This document shows, piece by piece, positions 60,617 through 64,000 of a stretch of 64,000 bases of DNA (within the stretch, counting starts at the first letter, position 1; each line of letters begins with the position of its first letter). This stretch comes from Streptomyces sp. NBC_00249 (GTDB lineage Bacteria > Actinomycetota > Actinomycetes > Streptomycetales > Streptomycetaceae), in assembly GCF_026342355.1 (NCBI RefSeq), contig NZ_JAPEMV010000006.1, positions 248,001 to 312,000 of the forward strand, given 5' to 3'. Below the pieces are notes generated by a model. The model did no database searches. It worked only from the letters and a program-made list of their open reading frames with translations, and had not been told where the DNA came from. The position numbers were made by a program, and so were the translations under genes.

Positions 60617-61493
60617 TCAGGTGCGATTCGCCCGCCGTTTCCCCGTCGTCGGGGACGGCGAACATCCGAAGGACGCGCCCGTCCGTCTCCAGGTGCACCG
60701 CGTTGTACGTGACCACTCGGCCGGCCGGTGAGAGTACGGTCACCGGCGCTTCGTGCTCGATGCGGCCGGAGGCGATGTCGACGACGGCGATCCCGCCGAG
60801 GCTGAAGACGCCGGCCCCGGCCAGGGGGTATTCCGCGATGCCCGTGCACACCATGTGGCCGCCGCCCGCGGTCACACAGGTCTGGTAGTCGACGAAGTGG
60901 CTCTTGTTGTCGACCCGGTGGGTGAGCTTCCCGTCGACCGTGAAGGTGAGCAGTCGCCGGGAACCCCAGGTGACGGCGTGCAGCAGGCCGCTGTGGCGGT
61001 CGCGCACCATTCCGCCGATGTGGTCGTCGAAGCGGAAGGCTTCCCGCACTTCCAGAGTGTCGGGGTCCACCTGGTAGACGATGCTGTGGGAGTCGGGCCG
61101 GTATTCCGCTGTCGGCACCCATAGTGATTCGCCGTCGAAGTCGATACCACCCGGGTGGTAGATCGTCCCCTCGCCCACGCTCACCCGGCCCAGCGCCGCA
61201 CCGTCGGCGTCTGTGACGAACACATGTCCCTGGCCCCGGCCGGGAGTTCGGTCGTAGCCGTCCACCGGCCCGTCGTGGAAGCGGGTCGGCTCGGTGATCT
61301 CCGCCGTTGACACGTACAGGCGGTGGTCATGGCCGCGCGTGACGCCTTGAGGGTGGTGAGCGGGGAAGTCCAGCGGCGCCCGCCCGACCACCGCCCAGGG
61401 CGTGCTCCGGGTCAACTGCCGCACCGCCACGACGACGGCTTCGTTCGAGTCGTCACACACACCCGCGGACACCACGGAATCAGAAAGGCTCAT
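60588..61493 (-). CDS. DUF6454-family beta-propeller protein
   Basis: 301 residues from ATG 61493; upstream in-frame starts are less likely. Signatures are LDFPAHHPQGVTRG, DGPVDGYDRTPGRGQGHVFV, YHPGGIDFDGESLWVPTAEY and FRFDDHIGGMVRDRHSGLLH, recalled from DUF6454 proteins. The repeats suggest a propeller with possible metal-binding His residues. No signal peptide is evident. Function is unknown. Confidence 0.78.
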   Translation of the reverse strand: MSLSDSVVSAGVCDDSNEAVVVAVRQLTRSTPWAVVGRAPLDFPAHHPQGVTRGHDHRLYVSTAEITEPTRFHDGPVDGYDRTPGRGQGHVFVTDADGAALGRVSVGEGTIYHPGGIDFDGESLWVPTAEYRPDSHSIVYQVDPDTLEVREAFRFDDHIGGMVRDRHSGLLHAVTWGSRRLLTFTVDGKLTHRVDNKSHFVDYQTCVTAGGGHMVCTGIAEYPLAGAGVFSLGGIAVVDIASGRIEHEAPVTVLSPAGRVVTYNAVHLETDGRVLRMFAVPDDGETAGESHLITLETPLAP

Positions 61494-61880
61494 CACCGGT
61501 GAACGAGTTCTCCCCGAGCCCGTAACGGGAACGATGCCCGCAGCGCCGGGGCACGGCATCCCGGCGGGGATCGTCGGCCGTTGCCTGATGAGCGGACTCC
61601 CGCGAGGGGTCCGTATCGAGTCGTGTCCCTTTGGGACGCGCTGTTGCGCCCGGGGTGGCCCCGCTTGCTTCACACCGAACATCCCAGCGTGGGAACGCCC
61701 GTTCCCTTCGGGTACTCGGATGGGTGACAGTCCGTGTCCCGTGATCATCTTGACCGCTTAGGCAGCGTGATCATCCCCGCCCGTCCTGCCCACTGCGGCT
61801 GCGCTGCCAGCTGTCCGTGGCCGGTTGGTATTTGCCCTTTGCACTGCTGGGCGGGACCCGGACCACGACCTGGGAGAACC
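61494..61880. promoter_or_regulatory. Divergent regulatory spacer
   Basis: 387 bases between the DUF6454 gene and the secreted cluster. It should hold both promoters. GTGATCATC occurs twice, at 61740 and 61766, a 26-base direct repeat. No gene is recognised. Confidence 0.4.
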
Positions 61881-62375
61881 ATGTCCCCCTCACCGCCCGC
61901 CCCTGGTGCTCGCTCCCGCGGGCGCACTCGCTCCCTGCGCGCGGCGGCGCTGTCCGCCTGCGCACTCGCTCTCTGCACCGCAGCGCCCGCACTCGGTGCC
62001 CAGACCTCCGCCGCCGAGCCGGCCTGCTCGGGGAGTCCCGGTCCCGAGATGCAGGTCACCGGTGGCACCGTGACCTGGTGTGCGCTGCCTGACGGTGGGC
62101 GGCTGACCTTCAAGAACACCGGCCGCGCCTACGCCAACCTGTCGCTGGTCATCTACGAGTGCGACGGCGGCAAGGCCCCGAACGTCGACGCCGCGAAGTG
62201 CGCGAAGTCGCTGAAGAGCAGCTCCGACATCATCTGGCGACAGGTGAAGTCGAAGCAGAGCGTCGACGCGGACTTCGACATTCCCAAGGGCTCCAACGCG
62301 CAGGTGTGGTGGACGTCCGACACCTCCGACAAGGCCTCCGACCTCAAGCTGCTGGGGACGCCGTGGAACTCCTGA
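61881..62375 (+). CDS. Secreted protein of unknown function
   Basis: 164 residues from ATG 61881, behind GGGAGAACC. Signal peptide: basic start, ALSACALALCTAAPALGAQ, cleavage near residue 37-45. The mature part has four cysteines (PACSGSPG, VTWCAL, VIYECDGG, AAKCAKSL) and beta-type strands (GGRLTFKNTGRAYANLSLV, NAQVWWTSDT). No family recognised. First of a run of exported proteins; the next start lies inside its stop region. Confidence 0.75.
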   Translation: MSPSPPAPGARSRGRTRSLRAAALSACALALCTAAPALGAQTSAAEPACSGSPGPEMQVTGGTVTWCALPDGGRLTFKNTGRAYANLSLVIYECDGGKAPNVDAAKCAKSLKSSSDIIWRQVKSKQSVDADFDIPKGSNAQVWWTSDTSDKASDLKLLGTPWNS

Positions 62376-62959
62376 CCTCATCCCGAGCGGCGCTCGCCGC
62401 GCTGCTGCTGGCCACCGCCGCGCCGCTGCTGGGCGCGCCGCAGCCTGCCCTCGCCCAGCAGAACACCGTCGAGTGCGACGGCAAGTGGCACTTCGAGCCC
62501 GTCGGCGATCCGGTGTTCAAGCGTGAGATCGCCGACAAGTTCACCCTGGACAACCGCAACGGCCCCGAGCCGCTGGACCGCACCGAGAAGACCAAGGAGA
62601 GCCTGACCAAAACCTTCTCTCACTCGGTCAACCTGGGCTACGAGCTCTCCACCGAAGCGAGCGGTGGCTTCGGGGTGTTCTCGGCCAGCGTCAGCAGCAA
62701 GTTCTCCGCCTCCTACGGCTTCGCCTTCGCTCAGGAGAACAAGGTCGAGAAGGAGACGGAGGTGCGCCTGACCGCCGGTCCCGGAGTCGGCTACACCTAC
62801 TACGTCGGCATCGAAACCGTTCAGGTCACCGGCTACTACGAGCGGATCCTCAACTGCGACACGCCCACCCAGCGCTACCAGCGCATCGGCCCCGTCGTCG
62901 AGGAAGCACCGCTCAAGGGCAAGGCCGTATGGACCGAGACCCTGCCGGGGTCCAAGTGA
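62363..62959 (+). CDS. Secreted aerolysin/ETX-MTX2-like pore-forming candidate
   Basis: 198 residues from GTG 62363, overlapping the previous stop by 13 bases. Signal peptide LLTSSRAALAALLLATAAPL with AQQ cleavage near residue 33. The middle (residues 65-145) alternates Ser/Thr with hydrophobics: LTKTFSHSVNLGYELSTEAS, GVFSASVSSKFSASYGFAFA and EVRLTAGPGVGYTYYVGIET. Such long amphipathic strands around a central Gly-rich hairpin are how ETX/MTX2 and aerolysin-type beta-pore formers look. Family assignment is by pattern only. Confidence 0.6.
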   Translation: MELLTSSRAALAALLLATAAPLLGAPQPALAQQNTVECDGKWHFEPVGDPVFKREIADKFTLDNRNGPEPLDRTEKTKESLTKTFSHSVNLGYELSTEASGGFGVFSASVSSKFSASYGFAFAQENKVEKETEVRLTAGPGVGYTYYVGIETVQVTGYYERILNCDTPTQRYQRIGPVVEEAPLKGKAVWTETLPGSK

Positions 62960-62982
62960 CGACCCATGAGGTGACGACAGCG

Positions 62983-63450
62983 ATGGACATCCAGCTTCGA
63001 GGCGGCCGTGCGGCGCGCGCGACCAGGGCAGTCGTGGCGCTGGCCGGTGCGGTGGCGCTCACGTGGGGCGTCAGCGCGGCAGCGGGTGCCGCTCCGCCGC
63101 CGGGCGGGTACCCGCCCGGCGTGCACATCCTCAACGGCAACGGCAAGGACAGCAAGCACACACCGTGCCCAGCCGGCTGGGTGTGCGTTTATGACGGCGT
63201 GGATTACAAGTTCGGGGCGCTCGCCGTCCTGCCGGGCACCGAGGTCTCCGACGTCGAGCAGATCAAGCTCCCTGACGGCGGCACCTTCACCGGAGACGAC
63301 GGGATCTCCGCGTGGGTGAACAACTCGCCCGTCCGCTACTGCTGGTACGACAAGAAGGGGTTCGTCGGCACGTCCCACGAGATGGCGCCCTCCGGTAAGG
63401 ACCGCCAAGTCTCGCCCAGTGACGGCCTGAAGTCCTTCAGGCCCTGCTGA
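62983..63450 (+). CDS. Secreted crystallin-like (peptidase inhibitor I36-type) protein
   Basis: 155 residues from ATG 62983; GTG 62956 would overlap the preceding stop. Signal peptide TRAVVALAGAVALTWGVSAA. The mature part PCPAGWVCVYDGVDYKFGAL, then SAWVNNSPVRYCWYDKKGF and a final Cys resemble beta-gamma crystallin modules and the I36 inhibitor family of actinobacteria. Partner or target unknown. Confidence 0.75.
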   Translation: MDIQLRGGRAARATRAVVALAGAVALTWGVSAAAGAAPPPGGYPPGVHILNGNGKDSKHTPCPAGWVCVYDGVDYKFGALAVLPGTEVSDVEQIKLPDGGTFTGDDGISAWVNNSPVRYCWYDKKGFVGTSHEMAPSGKDRQVSPSDGLKSFRPC

Positions 63451-63488
63451 CCTCTCGTGTCCCCTCTTCAACCCCGGAAGGAACGCCA

Positions 63489-63950
63489 GTGAGCTTCCCC
63501 CTCAAGCGCAGCGCGGCAGCGGTTGCCACCGCCGTACTCGGCGTGGTGCTTGCCGCGACCGGCGGCCAGGCCCATGCCTCTCTGACCACCACGGCGCAGG
63601 CCGCTCCCCGCGCCTCCGCCCTCGGCGACTCCACCTCCCAGGTGGACCGACTCTGGGCCCTCGAAGGCGACGAGCAGACGGTCAAGGCCGGCCAGCAGGT
63701 GCCCGTACGGCTCAAGGTCCGGGCGGTCAACGCCAACCACAAGCCCGTCGAAGGCGCCACCATCACCTTCTCCACCCCCGGGCCCGGCCTGAAGTTCCCC
63801 AACGGGGACGACGACACCACCGTCACCACCGACAAGGACGGCTACGCCACCGCGCCGGTCCTCAAGGCCACCGGCCAGCCGGGCGCCGACCTGGTCACCG
63901 CCCATGCGGGCAGCAAGGCGCAGGTCGCCTTCGAGATCACCATCAGCTGA
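63489..63950 (+). CDS. Secreted Ig-like (Big-1-type) domain protein
   Basis: 153 residues from GTG 63489, behind GGAAGGAA. Signal peptide SAAAVATAVLGVVLAATGGQ with AHA cleavage. The mature part is one Ig-like fold: QTVKAGQQVPVRLKVRAVNA, KPVEGATITFSTPGPGL, TDKDGYATAPVLKATGQPGA and VAFEITIS. Big-1 modules are common in adhesins and invasin-like proteins. Single domain, no anchor. Confidence 0.8.
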   Translation: MSFPLKRSAAAVATAVLGVVLAATGGQAHASLTTTAQAAPRASALGDSTSQVDRLWALEGDEQTVKAGQQVPVRLKVRAVNANHKPVEGATITFSTPGPGLKFPNGDDDTTVTTDKDGYATAPVLKATGQPGADLVTAHAGSKAQVAFEITIS

Positions 63951-63973
63951 CGAGAACTCGGAGAACATCCCCC

Positions 63974-64000
63974 ATGAGCATCACGCCTGCTCGCCCGCCC
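63974..64000 (+). CDS. Start of a gene cut by the window edge
   Basis: ATG 63974 with GGAGAA upstream, 23 bases after the previous stop, encodes MSITPARPP before the sequence ends. Its position continues the exported-protein run. Identity cannot be told. Confidence 0.45.

Overview
The window is about 73% GC actinobacterial DNA. A genus of Streptomyces is inferred from the complete conservon (sensor kinase, roadblock, DUF742 and GTPase genes), GTG starts with GGAGG-type ribosome sites, the SNF2-SWIM gene pair, a DUF3516 helicase and twin-component regulators. No rRNA or tRNA gene and no CRISPR array was seen.

Region 1 (1-38.9 kb) is dense, mostly intact and core-like. It opens inside a sulfonate-utilisation operon (ssuA-like tail, ssuD, a flavin monooxygenase). 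Then come an unknown gene, mltG, an ABC exporter divergent from a MarR regulator over a palindrome, a 980-residue FAD/Fe-S dehydrogenase, and two coupled ABC half-transporters with complementary active-site lesions. A YdjM-like membrane protein, a DUF3516 helicase, tesB and a YchJ-like gene follow. The conservon region (20.4-26.6 kb) holds a MHYT membrane sensor, CvnA-D homologues, a PPOX oxidoreductase and a second roadblock gene. After it lie a methyltransferase, an MpaB/DUF2236 oxygenase, a TrmO-like gene, a 163-bp TA-flanked palindromic element, a MOSC gene, the SNF2-SWIM pair, and a GAF regulator with its aldehyde dehydrogenase.

Region 2 (38.9-59.6 kb) is a gene graveyard mixed with intact genes. 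Broken or chimeric genes include SDR, GH15 glucosidase, MFS, an IS1380/cation-efflux chimera, an IS481-like remnant, a GNAT/xanthine-dehydrogenase chimera, a YCII gene with an amber codon and a LysR gene. A complete IS630-family element sits inside a smaller TA-flanked element whose left end supplies the stop codon of a GNAT gene. Intact genes include a membrane alpha/beta-hydrolase, a CPBP protease, a histidine kinase/response regulator pair with a secreted or membrane hydrolase, a repeat-protein/beta-solenoid pair, and a vat-vgb operon predicted to inactivate both streptogramin A and B.

Region 3 (59.6-64 kb) has a methyltransferase, a DUF6454 protein, and a run of four small exported proteins. 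One of these looks like an aerolysin/ETX-MTX2-type beta-pore-forming protein, next to a crystallin-like (I36) protein and an Ig-like protein. The run continues past the right edge. This secreted cluster and the palindromic element at 29.9 kb are the strongest candidates for undescribed biology.
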